Shown: positions 33,931 through 44,750 of the stretch, one piece after another
Numbering within the stretch: the first letter of the stretch is position 1
Layout: every line of letters begins with the position of its first letter
NCBI GenBank assembly: GCA_902728285.1
Contig: CACVBU010000468.1
Location: 783,003 to 847,002 of the forward strand
Reading direction: 5' to 3'
Origin: Clytia hemisphaerica
Taxonomy: Eukaryota; Cnidaria; Hydrozoa; Leptothecata; Clytiidae
Length of the DNA stretch: 64,000 nucleotides
Notes under the pieces: generated by a model
Told to the model about the DNA's origin: nothing
Databases searched by the model: none
Seen by the model: the letters and a program-made list of their open reading frames with translations, nothing else
Translations under genes and position numbers: made by a program

Positions 33931-35478
33931 TTGGAAAAAAAGCTAGCTAGCTTATTGAAAAACTATTATAGAAAAACAAAACAAAATTTGTTTTATAACA
34001 GAGACTGGAAGAAAGGTTAGGGAACAACATTTTAGCAATTTGATTGAATTTGGTTGAAGAATGAAATTTCTGGAAAGGTGAACCTTCATGCATGCTTCAA
34101 GATAATGTGATGCGAAGAAATATTTTTGGTTTCGTCATGTCATAAGAAGAGAGTTCATACCACTTTATACTTGCAAAACAAAACTAAGATACTTTACGTG
34201 ATCATATGAAAAATGTGGTGTACTTTTATACAAAAAGAGACATCGGTGACCTCTGAAAAAATTACCCTCTTGTGCTTAATTGTAGGTGGACATTTTGCAA
34301 TTTTTTGGAAAAAAATCACCAATTAGCATTTTTGTAATGACCGCCAATTTATGAAATTTTCCTGATAAAGTGCCAAACCTTCATTTCCTTGGGTTTTTTT
34401 TTGGGAAAATCACCCCAAAATCAGTTAATAATGACCCCCCATTTTATGAATTTTCTCTGAGAGTACTGCCCCTGCATCTTCCACCCCCTACAAGTAAGCA
34501 TAAAAGAGTACGGTTGAATGCAGAATTTATGAAATGATATATAACAACAATCTCTACCAAAAGAATTATAAACAACACTCCATACCATTGTGAAAGTTGA
34601 AAAAGTGCTTTCCTACAGATTGTTGATGATTACTGTTAGTACCTTTAATAATGCTTAAAAACATCAAACTTTTTACTTTGAATGTAAAAAGTACTTTTTT
34701 ATGAGATTATTCATCTAATTTGAGAGCTAGAATTTCTTGAGTCTATTTGCACATTAAACACATTATATCAGTACTCATGGTGTACTCCACTTTTTGGCAA
34801 TCTTTTATTTTTCCATCTTAAGAATATTGTATTCCCTTGTATGTATTATATAAATAATCTCCTTTATTTTTTAACTTGATCACTGTTTTCAAAACATTAT
34901 CCATTTCTGGTTTTATAATGTAAACATACTCAACATGAAAAGTTTTTGCTTGATTGTCAGCCAATTAATTCGCTACAAAGAAATTCCATAAAAAAATGGT
35001 TATAAGAATAAATTATCGAACTTTTTTACTATGTTTTAAATATTCACGAAATGAAACCGAAGTGTGTAAAGTATTTAATATTATAAATTGTCTTATTTTT
35101 TCTTCAAACTTTTCTTCAAAACCATTTATTTGCTCTATGGCTTTGTTCTCAAAAACATTTTCTGCAAGAACCATGAATATATCAAAGAATATATACACCA
35201 AACAAGCAGTTCTGAGCAGAGCATGCTCTGGGTGTCTGTTTTATCAAAATAAAAGGTCAAACCAAAGAAATATAAGAAATATAATACTAACTATATTTCC
35301 GTTTTATGAACGTTTTGTGTGATAAGATTGAAAAGAAGAAACTAGATGTGCGCAATTGCAGTTAGGGAATTTCCCAATGTAAATATGAATATCACCACAA
35401 ACGATTATTACACGTTCAGCCTCTGGCTGTTCAAGCCGGGACAAAAAAAATTGGCCTACCGCCCTCCTTTCAACGCAT

Positions 35479-35877
35479 GGGACCATTCAAAAAGTACGTA
35501 CGCTCGAGAGGGGGGTCCTTGAGGAGAAGTACGTACGCAGACGTACGCTCGTAATTTTTCCTAAACTGTCTTTTTTGAGAGAAAAACGCAATATTTTCAC
35601 ATCAAAGAATGGTTTTTGCGATTGTTATTTTCATTTCTCCTTTGGTATTTTTGTTCATCTTATAGATTCTTTTAATTTCTTGAGACTTTGTTATAAATAC
35701 GATTGGATACCTACATATTCTACTGTTACAAGAGTTACAAGTTTCGACTTTGGTTAGGGGGGTGTACTAAAAAGCGTACGGGGGTACACATAAAGCGTAC
35801 AAAAGCGTACAAGGGGGAGGGGGAGTGTCAAAAATTTGCCTTTTTCGAGCTAGCGTACGTACTTTTTGAATGGTCCC
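35479..35877. mobile_element. 399-bp MITE with iterated GCGTAC
   Basis: GGGACCATTCAAAAAGTACG TACGCTCGA is mirrored by TCGAGC-TAGCGTACGTACTT TTTGAATGGTCCC with one four-base difference. The word GCGTAC (with GTACGC and GTACG) occurs about ten times, clustered at 35494-35552 and 35776-35865, leaving an AT-rich centre. No coding capacity. Confidence 0.8.
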
Positions 35878-36524
35878 CCGCTGAGGCCTATGTTTGGAGT
35901 TCATAGGTAGTGGGAACTGCAGACGCGCAGGCGCTCATACGCGTCCCCCATGTTGAATGGAAAAAAGGTGACACCGCCCAAACAGGGCGGGTGCAAAATT
36001 TACGCCCAAAACGTTTGTTCCGAAAATTTTTTTTTGAAAAGAGATTTTTGAACCCCCTCAGAAAAATCCCAGATCCGCCTCTGTACTTTTTGAAGGTATT
36101 CATGTTATTTTCACTTTCTTTTTCTGAATTTCCCTGGATTCATAGAACTTCCGAAGTAGAAGTCACAGGGACAAGTAGGGCAGCCAGCGACTCAAAATCT
36201 TGTCGGATTCTGTAAAAACATTTAACATGCATCAACACCTGAACTCCAATATTTTCATACTTTGAGATTTCTGTCTTTTTTTGGCGTTGTACAAATATTT
36301 TACTTCCCATAGTTGCTATTTGGATAATTGTGAACCAACTTTTGCTACAAAACTCGAAAAATTTTATACCATATCTCCACCATATTCCACGCCTAAGTGA
36401 CCTATATGACCACCATTTGTTTTGGCAGGGGTACAGCGCTGCAGAGTACTGACTCATTACCGGGTGGTGCTGTCTAATTTTGAATCTCAAAAAAGTTTGT
36501 ACCACCTGCTACAAGAGACCACAA

Positions 36525-36860
36525 GGAGAGGGGTAACCAACTCAGTGTACTAACCCATAAGGGTACTAATTTGATTTTTGGATTTCTTTTTCAAAAGATT
36601 AGACCACCACCCTTTTTAGTACTCTCTCCTGACTTTTTTTCGGTGGCTAGAGCTTTGATGCCACCCGTCCCTTAAGTACACTGTACTTATATTATCTAAA
36701 CGACCAGAGTATTTGTACACCCTTTTTGCGCACCTTTTCGATACACTGTACTAAAATTTTTGGTAGTTTTGGTACCACCCTTTTTAGTACATTTTACTAG
36801 TTTTCCTCACCATGTAGAGTTTTTACACCAATCTTTTAGTACACAGTATAATATGTGGCT
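36525..36860. repeat. Element-like block with iterated ACCCTTTTTAGTAC
   Basis: Words of the form CACCCTTTTTAGTAC appear near 36608 and 36776, shorter variants near 36716 and 36830, and the inverted form GTACTAACCCATAAGGGTAC near 36548. ACTGTACT/AGTACA words intervene. Clear terminal repeats were not found, so borders are approximate. Confidence 0.45.
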
Positions 36861-37432
36861 GAAATTTGACACATAGGTTCCTTATGGGTCCAAGAACCAC
36901 CAAATAACCACCCACATATTATTTTTCAAGGAAAAACTAAATTGTATCGGACTATAATGACAGTAAAGCAGTGCATCAATAAACTTTTATAGCTTTGATC
37001 CCGCTTCGACATACAGGGGGTTCTGGATCTCAAAGAAAAAACATAACAATAGCCTGGATGTCTTACCTCATTTTTTCAATAGATTTATTTGGTTTTACCA
37101 CTGAAATTCGTACAGTGTACAGGACTTCTTTGTTCCGCGAAATTTACGACATTTACTTTCGCAAATTTGACGAAAAAATATGTTTTTTGTGAGCATAAAC
37201 TTTCGCGAATCAAGACATAAGATGAATATTTTCACATAAAAATGGCTTAAAGGGCCAAATGCTTCTTGAATTGGGTTGAAGCTTTTGTCTTTTGACTTTA
37301 ACAGTTTTTTAACAGGCTTGTACTATAAATCTTACATTTTATTTTAAGTTACGCAGGAATTTTACAGATTTTCTATTTCTTTCGTCAAGGATTTTCAGCT
37401 AGCATAAACTTTCGCGAATGGTTCTTATCAGT
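36861..37432. other. Intergenic DNA, nothing recognised
   Basis: Two TTTCGCGAA words occur at about 37200 and 37411, but no element or gene could be delimited. Confidence 0.3.
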
Positions 37433-37796
37433 GCACGCTTTTTTTTAATAGGAATACCAGGGAATAAATTGGCCAAATCGTAAGTATACCCTAAGAATAC
37501 CCTCTAGGGTGAATTTCACAAAATTTGATAAGAATACAGTCATTTTGTATTTGGTTAACAGTAAAAACTGCTTCCTTTGTTAGAGATAAATTGAAGCTTT
37601 GAGGCAGAAAATGTAATTTTCCAAATGTTCACTAAAAAGTCCAAAACTCTCAAATTGATAATTTCTCATGTTTGTAAAAAAGTCAAGTCTTAAAAAGTAA
37701 GAATACGTTAAGAATATTTCACCCTCAATTTTGGCACTTTCTTAAGAATACTTGAACCTCATCCAAAGTAAACTATTCTTATAAAAAAAGCGTGTA
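37433..37796. mobile_element. GCACGC-ended element with iterated AAGAATAC
   Basis: GCACGCTTTTTTTTAATAGG is mirrored by TTCTTATAAAAAAAGCGTGT. The word TAAGAATAC (or AAGAATA) occurs at least six times (about 37490, 37530, 37700, 37712, 37742 and inverted near 37775) and CCCTCTAGGGTGAA has a partner TTTCACCCTCAA. The ends resemble the TACACG family. Confidence 0.6.
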
Positions 37797-39030
37797 TTTT
37801 CAAAGACATTTACTTTCCCGAAACGGGCTAAGATTGGCGAAAATCTGTTTCTGCTCACGAAAGTTTGTACGCCTATAATATCTCCGAAAATAATTGGATT
37901 TCACTTTTAGTGCGAAAATTTTTAATTTTATTTTTTTAATAGATATCTTGAGTTAATATTTTTTTTGGAAAAACTATTTTCCAATGCTACATCTTTCACT
38001 TATATAATTCAAAATTTAGAATCTTACCAGTCTCATAACCGCATTTCAAGTCCGCCCTGTCCATGTAATAAAACTTTTAAAATCCTGTGACCGCCAGAAC
38101 CTTCTTTCGTGTCCATGGGTTTAGATTTGTTTTTATTATGATAGCATGAGGAGCGTGTGGTTTTACGATATAATTCAACCAAAAACAAAAAACAACAACA
38201 ACTTCGCGAAAACAATAATCCGCTAAAATTTTCAACTGTGTGAAATTATTTGAGGAAAAATCATCTTGACCCAGTATTTGTCTCGAAAACAAACACAAGT
38301 AATAAAAGCAGAAATTGAAAGTTAATGTTGTTTTTCGAATGACATTCTAAAATTGTTTGTAAACAACTAAAATTTTTAAGATCCCTTTTTTGGGATCTTG
38401 GGATGTTTATAGCTCCTTAAAATTCTATTCGATTTATTTGCTATTTTGGCAGGTTTGATATCCCAAGCATGATCTTGACCAACTTATGTCAATCAGTTCT
38501 ATATCAGGAGTCATATGACAGGTGGCTCCTGTGGGATATGATATTTATTGTCATCTTGCCAAGTGAACGTCTTAAGCGTTGTTTATGTTTTACGTTAAAG
38601 AAATTTCGCTCATAATAATCAGAGGGTTAACAATGGAGGTTATTGTTTATGACTAAATTTTGATTTTCTATAGCTTTTACTGGTCAACTTAATATTATTT
38701 GTCGGATTCAAGGATATGTTATTGGCCTGGTTTCACTTGTATTTGGAAAGATTGCTTTCGTAGCTTTTTGACTTTCAATTATCCGAATTATCAGACGAAA
38801 ATAGTTTAACCCTTTTTGAAAACCTTTCCAGTATTGTTTCCTGGTATTTGATTCTTTGACTGGAGATGATTTTGGGCTCCCGACGAAGCTGTCGCTCGCC
38901 AGGTCTGCGACACATGGTACTTTTAATTTATATATTTTATAATGTACTTTTTTTATTAAATCGTTGCTAGCATGACTCGGCTCAAGTCGTTGCAACAACA
39001 CACAGCAAATAGTAGGGGGAATTTTGTTCG
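37797..39030. other. Intergenic DNA without a supported gene
   Basis: A 119-codon minus-strand frame at 38708-39067 has a more coding-like 5' half (VADLASDSFVGSPKSSPVKE) but its start region runs into the hairpin at 39048 and no homology is recognised. Nothing else stands out. Confidence 0.35.
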
Positions 39031-39047
39031 ATTTTTTGGAATCGCTC

Positions 39048-39661
39048 GACTGTTTTGTTAGAAGCACTTGTTATACATTTTTGGAAAGCTAAGGGGTAGG
39101 GGAATCGAAATTACTATGTTTCCAATTTTTTTTCGGACGCTTTGGTGTGATTTTCGGACAAATATGACGGTCTCAGGCAAAAATCATAGGGTTAAAAATT
39201 AATGAAAATTTTAGCTCGAGAAAACGATGACCTGTTGTATATTTTTGGAAAGCTCTCAAAAAATTAAGATTAGAGATATATTGCAAGTATAGGTGATTTC
39301 TGTACCTATCTCGAGATATTAACCCTTGAAAACCGTGTTTTTTAGCCAGAAACAGCTATTTTGTCCAGTTTTTGCGCTTTTTGAAGCTCAATATCTCGAG
39401 TTAGGTACTGAAATCACCTATACTTGCAATATATCTCTAATCCTAATTTTTTGAGAGCTTTCCAAAAATATACAACAGGTCTCCGTTTTCTCGAGCTAAA
39501 ATTTTCATTAATTTTTAACCCTATGATTTCTGCCTGAGACCGTCATATTTGTCCGAAAATCTCACCAAAGTGTCCGAAAAAAATTGGAAACATAGTAATT
39601 TCGATTCCCCTACCCCTTAGCTTTCCAAAAATGTATAACAAGTGCTTCTAACAAAACAGTC
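39048..39661. repeat. 614-bp near-perfect hairpin (foldback element)
   Basis: The left arm 39048-39320 is mirrored by 39390-39661 with only scattered mismatches, over about 272 bp, with a 69-bp loop. Outer ends are GACTGTTTTGTTAGAAGCAC and its complement, and weaker symmetry extends about 17 bp further out on each side. Each arm contains TTTTTGGAAAGCT twice and CTCGAG twice. A related outer fragment (GCGCTTGTTATACATTTTTG) is at about 56005. A transcript crossing it would form a long double-stranded RNA. Confidence 0.9.
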
Positions 39662-39749
39662 ATGCGATTTTACAAAATGCCCTCTACTAAAAGGCTATCA
39701 AATTATCAGATACTTTTTTGATTCATCCAAGTTTAGCCATAAATAAATG

Positions 39750-40030
39750 CACCCCTGTCTCACAGGCCCGGTGGAACCTGTTTCCTCAGTGGGGAAAAAA
39801 ATTCCTATTGAAATCCTAAATGTGATAGAAACTCTATTGTTTCAAGGTTAAAACACCGAGCGGGGGTATGGTTTTGGAGTGCAATTTTTAAACATGGAAT
39901 TTCAAATGGGAATGAAATCAAAGTCGATTTCCCAGTGGAGTGGGGCTGAAATCAAAGGGTATCTTCCCACCGGGGACGAAATTTTTGCTTAATTTTCCAG
40001 TTGGGCTGGGGTCCCAGGCCTGTGACACAG
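39750..40030. mobile_element. Element with iterated CCCAGTGGGGCTGAAATC, copy 1
   Basis: It starts CACCCCTGTCTCACAGGCCC and ends GTCCCAGGCCTGTGACACAG. Inside, CTCAGTGGGGA, ACCGAGCGGGGGT, CCCAGTGGAGTGGGGCTG, CCACCGGGGACG and CCAGTTGGGCTGGGG are variants of one word. The copy at 61974 shares order and wording. Confidence 0.65.
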
Positions 40031-41916
40031 AAGTATATAAATGGTTTATGATTGATGTTATCAACTTTGTTGAATTTAGAAAACTAACTCTGTCAAAATA
40101 TGACTTTTAGAAAAGTAGTAAAGCTAAGTCTTTTTTATATTGCCTCTAGCTAAAACTAAAGACTAACTCTAAAAAGACACAAAACACTAAAACTTGTGCA
40201 TTTGCAAATTCGATGCCAGGCTTATAAAGTTTACAACCCCAAAAAGAAAAGAAATATTGCACTTACAATTGCGCCATCTTTAATCGCTCTCTGATCTTTT
40301 CTCTTCGACGTTGTGTTTGTTATGTAAATTCACGGTCTTTAGAAATTGTATTTTTAAATGTTGTTTTTACGATTTAGCAATTTGACGAAATTCGCAGACC
40401 GAGAAAACGCATAAATTCTTTTAGATATATTTCTATACTGCAAAAAATTCCGCTTTCAATTCCTTTGATGATTTTCGTGCGGTTTCGTCAATACCACTTT
40501 ACACTGTACCGTTTTTGAGTCTGCCAACCAAATGATGTCAATAATTTCTGGTCTGTCTTTTACACGTAAAAATGGGTTGGGTAACGTTTTTCCGTAACAA
40601 GTTGCGCACCAAACCAAAAATTAATTCTTAATCTAGAAAGGTTTTTAAGGCTCTTTTAGATCGATTGCCCTTTATCAAAAATTAAAATGAAATAAGAAAT
40701 TTTTTTCATCCAAGTCCGAGTAAGCATAACTAATTGCATTCTAAGTCCTTAAAATTTCCTTCCTTCCTAGAATTAACCAAAACATCTTCAAGCTCCATCC
40801 TCAAAAGTTTTAATTTGGCTAGACTTTACTTTTTTAATAATTTATTTTTGACTGGCTTAATTCTTTAATTTTGGCGATAAATAATTTTGGTTAATGGAAT
40901 GGTAGATCGTCTCCTTTTTGAGTCTTCTAGGCAAAAATTAGGGATTGTTTTGGAGAGTTGTGGCGAAATAATGGGAATATTAGTGCGATTTCCGGAATTT
41001 CTTTACATTTGAATAATTATAAACCATTGAAAAAATATAATTTGGTACCAATTGCATACATTGCTCTCCATGGGTAACATATTAATTATTATTTGTAATA
41101 TCTTGTTGGAAAGATAATTTTTTGCGTATGAATTTTTCAATGAATTGGAAGTATTATGACAATAAAAATGGACGAAATAAGTCTTTTTATGTTTAAAGAT
41201 ATGTTTTTAAAAGTTTGGGTCCTTGTTTTCCATTTCGAACCTATTATTTTGAACTGTGTCGCTCATGGTTTAAAAAATCTAAATACCATACATTCTTGAA
41301 ATCAGCGAATTCAACAAGAGCAGGCTGCCATTTTTTTATTTGATTAACTCTTACTGGACCTTTTATTGGAAAAATTAGGCTAAATACGAAAGGCACAATT
41401 TTTATGGAATTTTCAAACTCAGGCCAAAACCAATCTTACAATCTAAAGTATGACCAATATATGTACTGGACGGGAGTTATTTGTTGCAGAGGTGGCGACT
41501 TCCCCGCATTTTGGTGGTCATAAATCGTTACCTGAAATATAAAGCAAATTTCAAAACAAAAAGTGATGTTCTAAGAATGAAGGTAAACTATTATTTCCTG
41601 AATTAGAAATAATTATTACAGGCTGCCTATACTGTCTTATGTAAACTATCTTTGGTTAAATCTGAAAAAATTAGTTGCTTCGCATAAATAAAGTTTTTTC
41701 ATGATTTTCTTAAAGAACTTCCAGTTTCTGTCTTTAAACACTCAACTTTAGGCAAAAAAGAATCAATTTATCCTTTTCATTCGCCGAAATTAGATATCAC
41801 CCAAAAATAAAAAAAAATTGCTGCCTCACCGAAAAAACTCCTGGCGGAAATTTTGCTGATTGTCAAAATTAATTTCCTAAAATTTCCTGGGTAAATTTTT
41901 GGCCACCTGTTGGTAT
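40031..41916. other. Intergenic DNA, nothing recognised
   Basis: AT-rich sequence with no reading frame longer than background. Confidence 0.35.
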
Positions 41917-42272
41917 CGTGTATTTTACAAGCCGGTCCATGATTGCCCTTTTTTGCCTAAACAGCCCTAGGATACCTACCTTGCCTACGGTAGCCTTAGT
42001 GATTGGAAATTGCTATATTGAAATTTTGACAAGTATTAGATATTGATGATACAAGCTTGCAGCAAAAATTTCAGCAAAATCTGATGAGTAGTTATGTATG
42101 CTGAAAGTGAGCATTTTAAGCATTTTAGGAGTTCCGGTAACGTGTATTTTACAGACTGGTCTGTTACTACCCTCTCCTATTTGACAAATCAGCTTTCAGG
42201 AAAAATTTTAGTCAAATCGAACGAGTCAATCAGATTTTGGTTAAGTTTACAATCTGGTCTGTAAAATACTAA
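41917..42272. repeat. GTGTATTTTACA(G/A)-ended repeat
   Basis: CGTGTATTTTACAAGCCGGT at 41917, CGTGTATTTTACAGACTGGT at about 42139 and the inverted CTGGTCTGTAAAATACT near 42252 define one or two small elements. The same word occurs near 56088 and inverted near 62349, so it is a dispersed family. Confidence 0.45.
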
Positions 42273-42339
42273 CTAAACAGGCGGACAAACCAAATTTTTG
42301 CAAATCATCTTCACTTATCCATACTTACCACTGCAGACG

Positions 42340-42500
42340 AGGGCTCGAAAAATGGACCCTACAAGGGACTCTGAAAGGGACTGAAATTCCAAATTTGTGC
42401 AAAATTTTCCACTTTTTTCACAAGTCTTCCAATTTCTCCTCAAATTACCCAAAAAGGTACCTTACGAGGGCTGGTAAAACATTGCCTTGATCAGCAGCAC
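42340..42500. repeat. Fragment of the ACCCTACGTGGGACT family
   Basis: GGCTCGAAAAATGGACCCTA, CAAGGGACTCTGAAAGGGAC and TACCTTACGAGGG follow the order of the left part of the element at 31685, with decay and no G/C caps. Confidence 0.5.
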
Positions 42501-43593
42501 ATCCCCTTACCATCCCCTTACCCTTTTTTATTCGAGTATTCATCCCAAGAGTAACATTTTTTTCAGAGGAATTAAGGCTGGAAAACAATACTAAAAAGTG
42601 AAAAATATTACACTCCTATAGTTTCTGAGCCATCCTGCGTCGAAAATGGAACAAGAACCCAAAACTTAACCCTAAAAATATTGGACTTTAAACGAAAGAA
42701 ATTTTCAAAGGGACCAAAAGATATCTAGTTAAAAGTTTTCTTCGAACACAAATTAATCATGGGTCTAAAATTGTTATTGACAAAAATAATTTTAGTCGGT
42801 TTTAAAAATTCGTCAGTAGAAAAAATCGTCACCAAGTGGTTTTTCGTCACATTTTGCCGACGAATCTTCTACAAGGCATGAATTGCCAATAAATTAAAAT
42901 AAGTAAAAAAGTAAATTTGTCCAAGAGTAGTAATTTATATAATTCAAAACTAATTAAAATAAAGCACTTTTAAAAACAATTAAGCGATCATTTTTCTAAA
43001 GAATATAACTATTTCAACCCCTTAGTTTCGTACTTCCAGGTGCCTTATAACAAGCTTGGGGGAGGGGTTAGAAAAATCTTGTTTTTAAAATTTTAATAAC
43101 TGATGGGGGACTTAATCGCCAGGGATTGGAAATTTTACTTCTGAAAACCTAAAAATAGGGTAAATATATATAGGGCTAAAATCAGGCTATTGAGAGCAAT
43201 CCAATAGACTTTGCCTTTATAGACAGCTGTTAATTTAACAGGGGGGTTAATAAGGTCCGGTGGGTTGGAAAAAAGATCGAAAAATTAACACCTGGAGGTC
43301 TCCGTTTATTAGGCACCTGAGAGTAATTGTTCCTAAAGAGCCATAAATGATACCCCAATGATAAAATCCAGAATAAATTTTCACGGATGCACTTTTTTCT
43401 AACATGAGCCTGTAAATTTTTGATGTGAAAATAGGAACAGGATAAAAACAGCCGAATTTCAACAAAAATTTTACTGGTTCTTAAAAAAGTGTATGTGAGG
43501 TCAATGTCTGAGTAATGCACTCGTATGAAGGCATAACATGTTCATGTGAAATACTAGATACTAAATACTAGATAATAACGTGAGATACTAGTA
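42501..43593. other. Intergenic DNA without a supported gene
   Basis: Overlapping frames at 43230-43520 (two on the minus strand) share no protein motif. CCAGGTGCCTTATAACAAG near 43036 and ACCTGGAGG...AGGCACCTGAG near 43290 may be related repeat ends, but not clearly enough to delimit an element. Confidence 0.3.
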
Positions 43594-44274
43594 ACTAAAG
43601 TCTGTTCACGATAAGTGTGCACTCTTTTTTCTTTCACCTATAACTTTTGAAGGAATTCTTCAATCTTTATAAATTTGGTATCGTTGGAGAGATATTTGTG
43701 AGTGGAACAATTTGAAATAAAAAAGTGTTTAAAAAAATTCTAAAAATGAACATGAAAATGAAGAAGAAAAAAATGAAGATCTTGTAGAAAAGTGCTATAA
43801 CTTTCATTTTCACTGGAGATATTCTTTGATCTTAGGAGATCATCACTGTGAATAAATTTTACTAAAATATCTATCCAATAAAAAGTTATGATACAAAGTT
43901 AAGTGGTTGACTCCAAAAAACAGCAGAAAACAGCAGAAAACAGCGTTTTTAGACGTCAATCAGCTTATAACTTTGCTTGATATCTTTTGACTGAATGATT
44001 ATTTTTGAGAAATTTTTTCACAGTGATAATGTTCGATAATCAAGGATCCACTTCAGTGAAAATGAAAGTCATATCACCTTTCTACAAGATCTTCATTTTT
44101 TTCTTCTTCATTTTCATCTTCATTTTTATAATTTTTTTAAAGATTTTTTTATTTCAAATTGTTCCACTCACTAACATCTTTCCAATGATACCAAATTTAT
44201 AAAAATAGAAGAATTCCTTCAAAAGTTATAGGTAAATGAAAAAAGAGTGCACACTTATCGTGAATAGACTTTAA
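43594..44274. repeat. About 680-bp hairpin with long diverged arms
   Basis: The left arm beginning AAAGTCTGTTCACGATAAGT and the right arm ending ACTTATCGTGAATAGACTTT mirror each other for about 290 bp. Shared blocks include GCACTCTTTTTTC, CCTATAACTTTTGAAGGAAT and GAAGATCTTGTAGAAA. Arms are less identical than at 39048. The centre holds tandem CAGCAGAAAACAG words. A 65-codon frame at 44005-44202 is made of the arm sequence. Confidence 0.8.
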
Positions 44275-44429
44275 CTTAATCAAACCTGTCAGTAACTAAC
44301 TATTGGTAGCCTGAAATTATTTTGATGTCCTAACTTCTCGAATTATTTTAGGGAATAAACAAGCTGCTAAGTTTATTAAAATTTTCGAGTTGCTAATCAT
44401 TAAGTCAGTCGAGGGTTTCCAAAGAGAGA

Positions 44430-44750
44430 TACCTTAAAAGGGAACTTATTTTGGCGGGAACTAATTTTGGCGAATTCGGCGAATTTAGACAAAATTCGTC
44501 AAAATTAGTTCCTGCCAAAATTAAATATTTTGCTCACTCGTCAAAATTTTTTGGTATTTTGCCTAAATAACTTCTTGAGTTCACAAAAAAAGCTTCAAAT
44601 AAGGTAAAATAGAACAGATTTATGCTGTCATTCGCCAAAATTAGTTCTCGCCAAAATTTTAAAAATTCATCAATCGCCAAATAAGTTCTCGCCAAAATTA
44701 AAAATTTTCAGGATGTTTGTCGCTCGTCAAAATTAGTTCCCTTAAAGGTA
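44430..44750. mobile_element. TACCTT-ended MITE with iterated CGCCAAAATTAGTTC
   Basis: ATACCTTAAAAGGGAACTTA is mirrored by AATTAGTTCCCTTAAAGGTA. The words (G/T)GCCAAAATTAGTTC, ATTTTGGCG and CGTCAAAATT occur about ten times in both orientations. Its outer six bases match those of the 24658/29751 family, which has a different interior. Confidence 0.75.

Larger units (their letters stand above)
32815..36087. mobile_element. Possible 3.3-kb element bounded by GGCGGATCT...GGGGGTTCAA inverted ends
   Basis: CGGCGGATCTGAGGGGGTTC at 32818 is mirrored near 36050-36080 by TTGAACCCCCTCAG, then AAATCCCAGATCCGCCTC; the right copy has an extra nine or so bases between the two blocks. A separate element (35479-35877) lies inside. 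No transposase-like frame is visible between the ends, so if this is one element it is non-autonomous or decayed. The match of about 25 bp at 3.2 kb distance could also come from two independent fragments of one repeat family. Confidence 0.35.

Noticed and set aside
38708..39067. 119-codon minus-strand frame with a partly coding-like composition
   Set aside because: It overlaps the edge of the hairpin at 39048, has no recognised family and no clear splice context.
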